From Candidatus Gastranaerophilales bacterium (GTDB taxonomy: Bacteria > Cyanobacteriota > Vampirovibrionia > Gastranaerophilales > Gastranaerophilaceae): a stretch of DNA of 64,000 nt. A program made the translations under genes and the position numbers. Position 1 is the first letter of the stretch; the number at the start of each line of letters is the position of its first letter. The stretch covers positions 62,001 through 126,000 of the forward strand of contig CALVAN010000004.1 in assembly GCA_944325555.1 (NCBI GenBank). The letters are read 5' to 3'. Positions 26,143 through 34,475 of the stretch are shown in pieces. The notes under the pieces are model-generated. The model was not told where the DNA came from. It worked only from the letters and a program-made list of their open reading frames with translations, and did not search any database.

Positions 26143-26643
26143 TTAAGCTTCTTCTACAATTGATGACATTTTCAGCCTGTCATCCGTGATGTTTTGACCT
26201 TTTGCATTGTATTCATTATTAACTGTTGTTACGCCTTTGAGCATTGCTTCTATTGTTTTGCCCGTTAAAAGCAGGCCGTGTTTTGTAAGTTCTATATTAA
26301 TTTTTTCGAGTTTATAAATTCTTTTAGCAAGCTCGTTAACTTCTGCTTTTTTCTGTTCAAGCTTTTTGGCAGTTTGTTCATCTGTATTTTTAATTTTGTT
26401 GATGATATCCGTTATGGAAAATGTCGGGATATCAAGGGATTTTGTAACGGTTTTTCTTGCTTCGGACAGGTCGTTGATTGTTTTGTAAGTGTTGATAATT
26501 TTTGCATCAACATCATACAGGTCTGTGGCCTTGCCTTTGATAAGAATCTCTTTTTTATCCGTATAGAGTTTTTCTATGTTTTTGTATCCGTCTATTTCTT
26601 TATCTATAAGATTTTCAAGTTCTTTTATCTGTTCTGTAATCAT
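26143..26643 (-). CDS. flgN: FlgN-like flagellar export chaperone
   Basis: A 166-residue all-helical protein (for example LIDKEIDGYKNIEKLYTDKK) with no signal or membrane segment. FlgN binds FlgK and FlgL and delivers them to the export gate. The sequence is only generally FlgN-like, but its size and its place directly before flgK and flgL make the call likely. It has 17 bp to flgK. Confidence 0.7.
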   Translation of the reverse strand: MITEQIKELENLIDKEIDGYKNIEKLYTDKKEILIKGKATDLYDVDAKIINTYKTINDLSEARKTVTKSLDIPTFSITDIINKIKNTDEQTAKKLEQKKAEVNELAKRIYKLEKINIELTKHGLLLTGKTIEAMLKGVTTVNNEYNAKGQNITDDRLKMSSIVEEA

Positions 26644-26672
26644 AATTTTCTCCCGTGTTATTTAAAAATTTT

Positions 26673-26957
26673 TCAGGCAAGGTATTCTACAATAACGCTT
26701 CTGCCATAGCTTAGCCCGTATTTGATATCGTCGTCCGTGAGGTCGTTTTCTCCTACCATTTGCGCATATTTTTTGATTTCGTTTACGTTTTGTGATTTTA
26801 AAATTGAATCATCGTTTATATCAATTCCTTCCGAAACTTTCGGTTCGTTTGTTTGTATTGTTTCGGCAGAAGGTGCGGCTTTTGTATTTTTAAATGCATT
26901 GGCTGCATTTAAAAGTTGTATTGCGCTTACGTGTGATGAATTAACTGACCCTAACAT
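26673..26957 (-). CDS. Small protein in the flgM position
   Basis: A 94-residue protein between flgJ and flgN, where flgM (anti-sigma-28) often lies. Like FlgM it is small, with a polar, probably disordered N-terminal half and a helical C-terminal half (NEIKKYAQMVGENDLTDDDI, then GLSYGRSVIVEYLA). The usual FlgM ending (KI..IK..I..G.Y.VD) is not clear, so I leave the symbol out. It starts 6 bp after flgJ. No known sigma factor gene is in the window to pair with it. Confidence 0.45.
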   Translation of the reverse strand: MLGSVNSSHVSAIQLLNAANAFKNTKAAPSAETIQTNEPKVSEGIDINDDSILKSQNVNEIKKYAQMVGENDLTDDDIKYGLSYGRSVIVEYLA

Positions 26958-26963
26958 TTATAC

Positions 26964-27371
26964 TTATATCTCCTTGTCGACTCTTGGCATTTTCCCTGCA
27001 GTTGCAGCGTTGGCTGCGGTGATTTCATCCGCTTCTTTCGGAAGTGATTTTTCCATTTGTGTATAAATTTGTTTTGCAAAACCTACTGTTGAATTCGGGT
27101 TGGAAGCAATCTGGCGTCCGACTTCGTTAAAGATAAAGGATTTGAATTTATCCATGTATTTGTCATCACTGCCAAAGATTCCGCCTTCTTTGTCCACGCT
27201 TTTATCAAGTGCGGAAATCATTTTTGTCACAAATATGGCTTCAAATTCTGTTGAAACTTTTTTTAACTGAGCTTTTTGTGAGCCGAGTCTTTTGATGTTA
27301 TCAAGAGTTTGAACATCCGTATTGATGATATCTGCTGGTAATGATGATGTTTGTGCTGATATAAATGACAT
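26964..27371 (-). CDS. flgJ: FlgJ N-terminal-type rod assembly protein
   Basis: A 135-residue protein matching only the rod-capping half of FlgJ (FEAIFVTKMISALDKSV, then GGIFGSDDKYMDKF-like MYDE region). The muramidase half found in enterobacterial FlgJ is absent; the operon instead starts with a separate transglycosylase gene (31561-32178). It lies 1 bp after flgI, so the two are tightly coupled. Confidence 0.85.
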   Translation of the reverse strand: MSFISAQTSSLPADIINTDVQTLDNIKRLGSQKAQLKKVSTEFEAIFVTKMISALDKSVDKEGGIFGSDDKYMDKFKSFIFNEVGRQIASNPNSTVGFAKQIYTQMEKSLPKEADEITAANAATAGKMPRVDKEI

Positions 27372-27372
27372 G

Positions 27373-28476
27373 TTAGATTACCTCTATTTCCGCCTGAAGG
27401 CTGCCTGCTTCTCGAAGTGCCTGCAGGATTGATATTAAGTCAATCGGTGTAACGCCGATTGCGTTGAGTGCTCTGACTAAATCATTGAGTGTGCTGTTAG
27501 CAGGCATGGTGACAAGGCTTCCCGTACCTTTGTTAACCGATATTGCGCTGTTGGCGAAAGCTGTTGTTGAGCCGCCGGTAAACGGTTCGGGCTGTGAAAT
27601 CTGATTTGTTGTTTGTACTGTTACCGTTATGTTTCCGTGAGCAACTGCAGCCGGAAGAAGTTTAACTTCGCTGCCTATGACAACAGTTCCTGTTCTTTCG
27701 TTAACAACGACTCTTGCTTTGTCGTTTGTTGCATCCACCATCATGTTTTCGAGTATTGAAAGGAAGGCGATTCTGTCGTTGTTAAATTTTGCCGGGATTG
27801 CAACTTTGATGCTTGAACCGTCCATGGCTCTTGCTGCAGTAACGTTTTTGCTTATTGCATTTGCAACTCTTGTTGCCATTGTGTAATCCGAGCGGTCAAG
27901 CAGAAGTGTCAGAGAATTTTCGTCCCCGATTGTAGTGTTAATATCTCTTTCAACAATACCGCCTCTTGGGATTCTTCCTGTTGTTGTAATGGCTGTTCTT
28001 GTACTGGAGCCGTTGGAGTCTTTTGAAATACCGCCGACTGATACGGGCCCTTGACCGATTGCAACAATTTCTCCGTTAGGTGCACGCAATTGAGTTTGTA
28101 CAAGTACACCGCCTTCAAGGCTCTTTGCGTCCGCCATTGTGGAAACGGTTAAGTCAATCTGGTCGCCGTTTTTAGCAAACGGTGGAACTGTTGCGGTAAC
28201 GAGAACCGCAGCTGATGAACCTTTTTGGATATAGTTTGATTGTTCAATTACCGTACCGAGGTTTTTTAATAACATCTGGTTTGTAATCTGGGTTGAACGG
28301 GAGTTGTCGCCTGTACCTGGCAAACCGACCACAACACCGTAACCGACAAGCTGGTTGTTTCTGACACCTTTTACGTGGGCAATGTCTTTGATTCTTACCA
28401 TTGCCGACATTGTTTCTATCGGAAACAGACCAGTTATCATTAATGTTATTAAAAGTATTGTGAATAATTTTTTCAT
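27373..28476 (-). CDS. flgI: Flagellar P-ring protein FlgI
   Basis: FlgI forms the periplasmic ring around the rod. A signal peptide (LFTILLITLMITGLFP) precedes the mature start with the family motif VRIKDIAHVKGVR and GYGVVVGLPGTGD. The ending (GVTPIDLISILQALREAG) is also typical. At 367 residues the length is normal. It needs FlgA as chaperone, encoded upstream in the same operon. Its presence with FlgH shows a diderm cell envelope. Confidence 0.96.
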   Translation of the reverse strand: MKKLFTILLITLMITGLFPIETMSAMVRIKDIAHVKGVRNNQLVGYGVVVGLPGTGDNSRSTQITNQMLLKNLGTVIEQSNYIQKGSSAAVLVTATVPPFAKNGDQIDLTVSTMADAKSLEGGVLVQTQLRAPNGEIVAIGQGPVSVGGISKDSNGSSTRTAITTTGRIPRGGIVERDINTTIGDENSLTLLLDRSDYTMATRVANAISKNVTAARAMDGSSIKVAIPAKFNNDRIAFLSILENMMVDATNDKARVVVNERTGTVVIGSEVKLLPAAVAHGNITVTVQTTNQISQPEPFTGGSTTAFANSAISVNKGTGSLVTMPANSTLNDLVRALNAIGVTPIDLISILQALREAGSLQAEIEVI

Positions 28477-28502
28477 TTTTATTATCCTGTTTTTGTTTGT
28501 TA

Positions 28503-29144
28503 TTAGAACAGATATCTTACTGCTCTGTTGATGAAGCCTTCGTTGCCTGCTCTTGTTACAGAACCTTTGCCTGCCAGTGCGAATTGCAGGTTGGCAACGT
28601 TTCTTGAACTTACCTGACCGTTCTGGTCAATCCATCTTGGATCTACAACACCGCTAACAAGAAAGTCTACTCTTTCCGTTCCGTTCAGTATTGTTTTTTT
28701 ACCCTGTACCATAAGGTTTCCGTTAGGTAAAAGCTGTACAACCTGTACTGTGACATAATCGGTCACGCCCATTGAACGCTGGTTTGAGGTTGTACTTTCT
28801 ACTGTGTTGGATCCCCCGAAATTGTTAAACTGGTTGTTTAACGGGGTGCCCGGTAAAATTTTGTTTAAGAAGTTTGTAAAGTTGTCGACGGTATTTGAAG
28901 ATCTGTCAGCGGAATAGTTTAACGAATCGTTGACGGTAATAGTTTCGTTTAAAACGATTGTAACAAGGTCGCCGACAGAACGTGCTCTTACGCTGCCAAA
29001 GAGAGATTTAGGCTCGGCATAAAACGACTGGGACGCCCCTAAAACATATAACGATTCAGATTTAGCACTTTGTATGCCCGACAGAATCATTAAAAATGCC
29101 GCAAGTACTATTATTATTTTTTTTGTATTTTTAATCTTAGCCAT
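28503..29144 (-). CDS. flgH: Flagellar L-ring protein FlgH, no lipobox
   Basis: FlgH forms the outer membrane bushing of the flagellum. The family core is clear (SVGDLVTIVLNE near 55-66, VQVVQLLPNGNLMVQGKK, and SGVVDPRWID). The N-terminus is a signal sequence (IIIVLAAFLMILSG), but no cysteine follows and the whole 213-residue protein has none. Canonical FlgH is a lipoprotein with a Cys after the signal, so this one is probably cut by signal peptidase I. It lies 26 bp before flgI. Confidence 0.93.
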   Translation of the reverse strand: MAKIKNTKKIIIVLAAFLMILSGIQSAKSESLYVLGASQSFYAEPKSLFGSVRARSVGDLVTIVLNETITVNDSLNYSADRSSNTVDNFTNFLNKILPGTPLNNQFNNFGGSNTVESTTSNQRSMGVTDYVTVQVVQLLPNGNLMVQGKKTILNGTERVDFLVSGVVDPRWIDQNGQVSSRNVANLQFALAGKGSVTRAGNEGFINRAVRYLF

Positions 29145-29175
29145 TTTTTATTTTATCTCTCCCCTGAAAAAATTT

Positions 29176-29907
29176 TTATATCTGTACAAGCACCTGATTT
29201 GTTCCTATGACTTCGCCTGTATATATTTTATTAAACCTTTTGTTTTTTACCTGAATCATATCGCCTTTGTTGCCCTGCATAAGAGCTATCCCTTCTACAG
29301 AAACATTCAGGTTTGAATTTGTTCTAAAGTTAACTGTCACCATTGCATTTTTTATAACATCCGGTTTTGCCATGGTGTATCTTTTTGTGATTATGTCACC
29401 GGGATAAAACATCTTTTTGGCAACAAGTTCTTTTGATATATCGTTCGCATTCACCGTGTTATCAAGGTTGCCCATGATATCAACTTTTTTAAATTCCACG
29501 GATTGAAGCGGTATAACTTTATCTCTTGCGATAACTTCTTTTGCAACGGCTACATATTTGTAGGCTTTTGTTTCAATCGGGACATAATATGTTCTTGCAT
29601 ATGAATTGTTAACTTTGATATTTACTTTTTTAAATTCTTTGGCGGTCATATTGTTGTAACCGTTGGAAACAATTTCTACGGTTACTTTTCCGTCAGGAAG
29701 ATTAAAGCTCTGTATGGGAATATGTCCGACAGTAACATCACACTCATCAAGGTCATATTTTTCCAGATCTTTTTTAGCCTGCGCAGCAACAAGAGATTTA
29801 AACTTTTCTGCGGGCAGAACCTGAGCAAAGCACTGTGAAGCAAGTCCTGTTAATACAAAACCCGTTAATGTCAAAATTGTTAAAGATGTTTTAATTAATT
29901 TTTTCAT
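29176..29907 (-). CDS. flgA: P-ring assembly chaperone FlgA
   Basis: FlgA helps FlgI assemble in the periplasm. A signal peptide (SLTILTLTGFVLTGLASQCFA) is followed by an N-terminal domain and the C-terminal SAF domain (AKEVIARDKVIPLQSVEFKK, then MFYPGDIITKR). The end ...EGIALMQGNKGDMIQVKN is typical. The length of 243 is normal. It lies between flgG and flgH in the operon with 25-31 bp gaps. Confidence 0.93.
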   Translation of the reverse strand: MKKLIKTSLTILTLTGFVLTGLASQCFAQVLPAEKFKSLVAAQAKKDLEKYDLDECDVTVGHIPIQSFNLPDGKVTVEIVSNGYNNMTAKEFKKVNIKVNNSYARTYYVPIETKAYKYVAVAKEVIARDKVIPLQSVEFKKVDIMGNLDNTVNANDISKELVAKKMFYPGDIITKRYTMAKPDVIKNAMVTVNFRTNSNLNVSVEGIALMQGNKGDMIQVKNKRFNKIYTGEVIGTNQVLVQI

Positions 29908-29932
29908 GTTGCTTTCTTTTTATCTGAAATTA

Positions 29933-30721
29933 TTAGCTGACAATCTGGTTGGTTGTTCTTAAGATATCAGAGGCTGCCGTAATGATTTTTGAGTTTGTTT
30001 CAAACGCTCTTTCGGCTTTGATAAGGTTAATCATTTCGTCAACGATTTGTACGTTTGAGCCTTCCAAAAACGCCTGTTGAATGGAACCAAGCCCGTCCTG
30101 ATCGGGTGTGCCGGGGATAGGAGTACCCGATGCCGGAGTTTCTACAAACAGGTTGTGACCTATGGATAACAAGCCTGACGGGTTCTGGAATCTTACAAGC
30201 TGAATTTGTCCGACAATTGTTTGTGTGTTGTCGTTGCCTACTTTAACGGAAACGTTACCGTCCGGTGTGATGTTAACTTCGGTTGTGTTTTGCGGAATTG
30301 TGATTTGCGGCTGCAGAAGATATCCGTCTGATGTACACAACTGACCTACAGCATCGGGAGAAAAAGAACCGTCTCTTGTGTAAGCTAAAGTTCCGTCAGG
30401 TCTTACAATCTGGAAGAAGCCTTCACCTTCGATAGCCATATCGTATTTGTTACCCGTGCTTTGCATTACGCCACCCGTCATAACTTTTCTTGTGGCAGAA
30501 GTTTTTACACCCAGCCCGATTTCAACACCGACAGGCTGGTAGGTACCCTGTGTAATCATTGCACCCGGCGTTCTTACTGCGGTTGAGAGAAGGTCTTGAA
30601 ATTCGGCTCTGGATTTTTTGAAGCCTGATGTGTTAACGTTAGCAACGTTGTTAGCCACAACGTCCAAATTGTTTTGTTGTGCTATCATCCCTGTTGCTGC
30701 TGTCGTTAGTGATCTTAACAT
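29933..30721 (-). CDS. flgG: Flagellar distal rod protein FlgG
   Basis: FlgG builds the distal rod that passes the P and L rings. Motifs at the N-terminus (TGMIAQQNNLDVVANNVANV) and C-terminus (VQIVDEMINLIKAERAFETN) match the family, as do the middle (YDMAIEGEGFFQI, GTLAYTRDGSF). The length of 262 is exactly usual. It follows flgF by 27 bp. Confidence 0.96.
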   Translation of the reverse strand: MLRSLTTAATGMIAQQNNLDVVANNVANVNTSGFKKSRAEFQDLLSTAVRTPGAMITQGTYQPVGVEIGLGVKTSATRKVMTGGVMQSTGNKYDMAIEGEGFFQIVRPDGTLAYTRDGSFSPDAVGQLCTSDGYLLQPQITIPQNTTEVNITPDGNVSVKVGNDNTQTIVGQIQLVRFQNPSGLLSIGHNLFVETPASGTPIPGTPDQDGLGSIQQAFLEGSNVQIVDEMINLIKAERAFETNSKIITAASDILRTTNQIVS

Positions 30722-30748
30722 TTTATTTTATCTCCCGTGGATTATTTT

Positions 30749-31564
30749 TTATGAGTTTAGTCTGCCTAAATTTATTGTTTGTGAAAGCTGGTTTGATTTT
30801 TCTCTTACCAGTGTACTGAGTGTTTCATAGTTACGTGAAACATTGATTGAATTAATCATTTCGTTAATTACATTTGCGTTAGAAAGTTCGATTGCGCCCT
30901 GTTGAATTGAAAATTTTTGTGCTCTTAATTCAGGGTTTGTATTTATGTCTTTCGGAACATACATTGAGGTGCCGATTGCCATCATGTTATCTTTGTCCGC
31001 AAAATCAAAAATACCTATTCTTTGCAATGCCTGAGTATTTTCATTTCTTGTTGCAACAATCATCCCGTCTTCGTTTACAGTCAATTGTTTTTCCGAACTT
31101 ATGTTTAATTCGACCATGTTCAAACGGATGGGCTGGTTAAGTTCGTCTAAAACAAGGTTGCCCTGCATGTCTGTTAATAGGTTTTGAGAATTTATGCAAA
31201 AAGAACCGTTTCTTGTGTACATAATGCTTCCGTCGGGTGCTCTCAATTTAAAGAAGCCGTCGCCTTCAATACCTAAATCAAGCGGGTTGTCCGTTCTTGA
31301 TAAAGTGCCTTGAGAAAATTCGTGGACAAGTTTGTTTGTAACAGAGCCCATGCTTATTTCGCCTACTAACCTGCCGTCGTGGTTTTTGGGGTTGTTTCTT
31401 TCAACGGGTTCTTCAATGAGCGCATTGTAAACGTTTCTGAAAGACAAACCTTCTTTTTTATAGCCCGCTGTGTTAACGTTGGCTATGTTGTTTGCGATGG
31501 AATCCTGAAAATCAATCAGGCTCATCATACCTTTTGCTGCTATGTCGATACCTCTTGAAATCAA
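30749..31564 (-). CDS. flgF: Flagellar proximal rod protein FlgF
   Basis: A FlgF/FlgG-family rod protein, 271 residues. It has the N-terminal motif (DFQDSIANNIANVNTAGYKK), the central DLGIEGDGFFKLRAPDGSIM segment and the C-terminal NVINEMINSINVSRNYETL. The paralogue just downstream fits FlgG better, so this copy is called FlgF. Its start overlaps the stop of the transglycosylase gene by 4 bp. Confidence 0.9.
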   Translation of the reverse strand: MISRGIDIAAKGMMSLIDFQDSIANNIANVNTAGYKKEGLSFRNVYNALIEEPVERNNPKNHDGRLVGEISMGSVTNKLVHEFSQGTLSRTDNPLDLGIEGDGFFKLRAPDGSIMYTRNGSFCINSQNLLTDMQGNLVLDELNQPIRLNMVELNISSEKQLTVNEDGMIVATRNENTQALQRIGIFDFADKDNMMAIGTSMYVPKDINTNPELRAQKFSIQQGAIELSNANVINEMINSINVSRNYETLSTLVREKSNQLSQTINLGRLNS

Positions 31565-32178
31565 GATTGACCTCCCTGTGTTGAGTATTTTTGATACATA
31601 CTCATGATATTTTTAACGTAGTTTTGTGTTTCTTTATAAGGCGGTATGCCGTTATATTTTGCAACTGCATTAGGACCTGCATTGTATGCGGCAAGGGCAA
31701 GAGATTTGTCGCCGCCGAATCTGTCTAAAAGGCCTTTAAGATATTTTGTTCCGCCTGCGATGTTTTGCTCCGGGTCATAGGCATCTTTTACGCCAAGTGA
31801 ATTAGCAGTAGCCGGCATAAGCTGCATTAATCCCATTGCCCCGCAGTGAGAAGTCACATCGCTTTGAAAACCTGATTCCTGTTTTATAACCGCTTTAACA
31901 AATGCACTGTCAAGACCGTTTTTGGCGGAATATTGCTCTATAAGTGCATCGATATCTGCATTGCCGTCCGGTTTTGAAACTAACTCACTGGAAAATATTT
32001 TTTGTGCAAACGGGGTGTCTTTTACTTTTTCCGGTTTTTTAGACATGTTGGCATCAAGAATTTTTTGAAAATCCTGATTTGATGTGACAGGATTTGTGCC
32101 AAAAGAATTCAGGCTGTTGAAAGTGCTTTCAATAGCTTGTATGCGTCTTAGAGTAATATCTAATCCCGTAAGTTCCAC
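31561..32178 (-). CDS. Lytic transglycosylase of the flagellar operon
   Basis: A 205-residue SLT-fold enzyme that would cut peptidoglycan so the rod can pass. The catalytic glutamate is in KQESGF (about residue 107), followed by GAMGLMQLMPATA and AYNAGPNAVAKY. The first 75 residues are polar with no signal peptide, so export by the flagellar channel, as for FlgJ, is likely but is inference. It is the first gene of the operon and overlaps flgF by 4 bp. It supplies the activity missing from the short FlgJ. Confidence 0.9.
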   Translation of the reverse strand: MELTGLDITLRRIQAIESTFNSLNSFGTNPVTSNQDFQKILDANMSKKPEKVKDTPFAQKIFSSELVSKPDGNADIDALIEQYSAKNGLDSAFVKAVIKQESGFQSDVTSHCGAMGLMQLMPATANSLGVKDAYDPEQNIAGGTKYLKGLLDRFGGDKSLALAAYNAGPNAVAKYNGIPPYKETQNYVKNIMSMYQKYSTQGGQS

Positions 32179-32251
32179 TATTCTTTTTTCCTGCCCAAGT
32201 TAATTTCTTACCATTATCGGGAGATAATACACTCCCTCATACATTAAATTA

Positions 32252-32292
32252 CTCTATATGCAGTATTTTCTCATCAACCCGATGGTTGAAAT
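32252..32292 (-). promoter_or_regulatory. Shared flagellar upstream element, copy B
   Basis: The same ATTTCAA-N10-GATGAGA-N3-TACTGCAT-W-TAGAG layout as copy A. It ends 73 nt before the start codon of the transglycosylase gene, against 72 nt for copy A. A GGGAG/CTCCC hairpin (32220-32237) lies between it and the gene. Confidence 0.6.
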
Positions 32293-32307
32293 TTTTTTGG
32301 GCATATT

Positions 32308-32319
32308 GACCATGTGGTT
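32308..32319. promoter_or_regulatory. Inverted repeat GACCA-NN-TGGTT
   Basis: The counterpart of the 22314-22325 repeat, here 15 bp upstream of copy B of the flagellar element. One arm has a mismatch. Confidence 0.4.
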
Positions 32320-32371
32320 AATTGTTTAAATCGTTGAAGAATTACAAATTTAATATTAAACAATAAACTAA

Positions 32372-32399
32372 TTGCAAAACTTGCACACTACTGTAAAAT
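32372..32399 (+). promoter_or_regulatory. Promoter of oligopeptide permease genes
   Basis: TTGCAA (32372-32377), a 16-bp spacer and TAAAAT (32394-32399), ending 6 nt before the ATG at 32406. No Shine-Dalgarno site exists, so the mRNA would be leaderless. Confidence 0.55.
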
Positions 32400-32405
32400 A
32401 GTTTT

Positions 32406-33374
32406 ATGCAGCTTATTATTTATATATTAAAAAGATTTTTGCAAGCGATACCGTTGTTATTTTTGGTATCAATCATAAGCTTTTTTATAATAAGACTCAG
32501 TCCCGTCGACCCTCTCGGGGAATTAAGACTTAACCCTTCAATTTCTCAGGAAACTTTAAAAGCCGAGCAGCAGCGGCTTGGATTGGATAAACCTAAAATC
32601 GTGCAATATGGTTTGTGGTTGAAAAGCTTTTTAAAAGGCGATTTAGGTGTCACTGTTACAGGAGAAAAAGTCAGTGTAAAGCTTATGGAGCGTATTCCTA
32701 ACACGCTTTTGCTTACCAGCGTGGTTATTTTGTTAACATGGCTTGTCGGGATACCGCTCGGGATTTATGCCGCATTGCATTGGAAAGAACCTATAGACAG
32801 GATACTTACGGTTGTAACAAGTATTGGTATGGCGATACCATCGTTTTTCTTTGCGCTTTTACTGTTAATATTTGCGGTAAAAACCGGCTGGTTTCCGACA
32901 GGCGGTATGACAAGCTACAACTTTTCCACGCTGTCGCCTTTTCATAAGGTGCTGGATGTTGCACATCACCTTGTATTGCCTGTGATTGTGCTTTTTACGA
33001 TTTCTCTTTCCGGTTTGCAAAGACAAATGAGAGGAAATCTGCTCGATGTATTAGGTTCGGATTACGTAAAATTTGCACGTGCAAAGGGGCTTAGCGAGAA
33101 CAAAGTAGTTTACAAGCACGCTTTAAGAAACGCAATTAACCCTATGGTTACACTTTTGGGGTTTGAGTTTGCTTCGTTACTAAGCGGGGCAGCTTTGACA
33201 GAATATGTTTTTCAATATCCGGGGCTTGGAAGGTTGATTCTTGAGGCGGTTATGAAATCCGATATAAACCTTGTAATGGCATCATTGATGATGGGTACAA
33301 TAATGCTTGTTGCGGGGAATTTACTTGCGGATATTTTACTTAAACTTGTTGACCCGAGAGTGAGCGTGAACTGA
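32406..33374 (+). CDS. Peptide ABC transporter permease (OppB/DppB type)
   Basis: A 322-residue inner membrane permease with about six helices. The N-terminus (YILKRFLQAIPLLFLVSIIS) and the EAA loop (DYVKFARAKGLSENKVVYKH) are typical of OppB/DppB proteins, which import peptides or nickel. It overlaps the second permease by one base (TGATG). Binding protein and ATPase genes are not adjacent, so the system is completed elsewhere. Confidence 0.9.
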   Translation: MQLIIYILKRFLQAIPLLFLVSIISFFIIRLSPVDPLGELRLNPSISQETLKAEQQRLGLDKPKIVQYGLWLKSFLKGDLGVTVTGEKVSVKLMERIPNTLLLTSVVILLTWLVGIPLGIYAALHWKEPIDRILTVVTSIGMAIPSFFFALLLLIFAVKTGWFPTGGMTSYNFSTLSPFHKVLDVAHHLVLPVIVLFTISLSGLQRQMRGNLLDVLGSDYVKFARAKGLSENKVVYKHALRNAINPMVTLLGFEFASLLSGAALTEYVFQYPGLGRLILEAVMKSDINLVMASLMMGTIMLVAGNLLADILLKLVDPRVSVN

Positions 33375-34444
33375 TGAATAAAAATTCCGTGCTTGCTCAA
33401 ATTTTTAAAGACAAATATGCAACAACTGCCGTTGTTGTGCTTTTGATTTTGTATCTCGGGATTTTGTTTGCGGATTTTCTCGCTCCGTATTCAAAAGAAT
33501 TTTCAGACAGGCACAGGGCTTATGTGCCGCCGTCACAGGTTTTTACGATTGATGAAAACGGGAAATTTTCAAGACCGTACACCTATAACTATAAAAGATA
33601 TTTTAATCCTGATGAATTGAAAATTACTTATAAATTAGACAGAAGCAAAAAGTATTATTTGAAATTTTTTGCCAAAGGCGAGCCGTACAAGTTTCTCGGT
33701 TTAATCCCCATGCAAAGGCATCTTGTAACGGTTGAAAAAGACGGCAGGTTGTTTTTGCTCGGTACTGATATAAACGGGCGTGATATTTTTTCGAGGATTC
33801 TTTTTGGCGGAAGGATATCTTTGACCATAGGTTTTCTTGCTTTGTTTATTTCGTTTCCTTTGGGTATGCTCTACGGCGGGATTTCGGGATATTTCGGCGG
33901 TATTGCGGACAACCTTATGATGAGGGTTTCCGAGGCGATAATGTCTATTCCGAGTTTTTATCTTTTGATTATTCTTGCGGCGATTCTGCCTTCTAATATG
34001 ACAAGCATACAGAGGTTTTCTTTGATTGTAGTGATACTTGCTCTTATCGGCTGGGCAGGATTTTCACGTGTTGTAAGAGGGATGGTTCTATCTATAAAGA
34101 ATCAGGAGTTTATACAGGCGGCGGAATCTATCGGGGCATCAAAGCTGAGAATTATAATTAAACATCTGCTGCCGCAGACCTTGAGTTATGTAATTGTTGC
34201 AATGACTTTATCCGTGCCGTCTTATATATTGTCTGAATCGGGTTTGAGCTTTTTGGGGCTTGGCATACAGCAGCCTGATGCAAGCTGGGGGAATATGCTG
34301 AAAGAAGCGCAGGAGTATGTTAATATTATCTACAGACCATGGCTTCTTGCTCCGGGTTTTTTAATTTTTATTGCGGTATTATCTTTTAACCTGATAGGTG
34401 ATACAATAAGGGATATCTTAGACCCCAAAAGCAAGGTCAGATAG
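33374..34444 (+). CDS. Peptide ABC transporter permease (OppC/DppC type)
   Basis: The partner of the OppB-type permease. It has the short cytoplasmic N-terminus and first helix (VVVLLILYLGILFADFLAPY), a periplasmic insert of about 90 residues, GTDINGRDIFSRILFGGRIS and the EAA loop (EFIQAAESIGASKLRIIIKH). At 356 residues it is longer than the usual 300 because of the insert between helices 1 and 2. It starts inside the stop of the preceding gene. Confidence 0.9.
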   Translation: MNKNSVLAQIFKDKYATTAVVVLLILYLGILFADFLAPYSKEFSDRHRAYVPPSQVFTIDENGKFSRPYTYNYKRYFNPDELKITYKLDRSKKYYLKFFAKGEPYKFLGLIPMQRHLVTVEKDGRLFLLGTDINGRDIFSRILFGGRISLTIGFLALFISFPLGMLYGGISGYFGGIADNLMMRVSEAIMSIPSFYLLIILAAILPSNMTSIQRFSLIVVILALIGWAGFSRVVRGMVLSIKNQEFIQAAESIGASKLRIIIKHLLPQTLSYVIVAMTLSVPSYILSESGLSFLGLGIQQPDASWGNMLKEAQEYVNIIYRPWLLAPGFLIFIAVLSFNLIGDTIRDILDPKSKVR

Positions 34445-34475
34445 AGTATTTTAGTTACGGGATAATTGAGGATAG

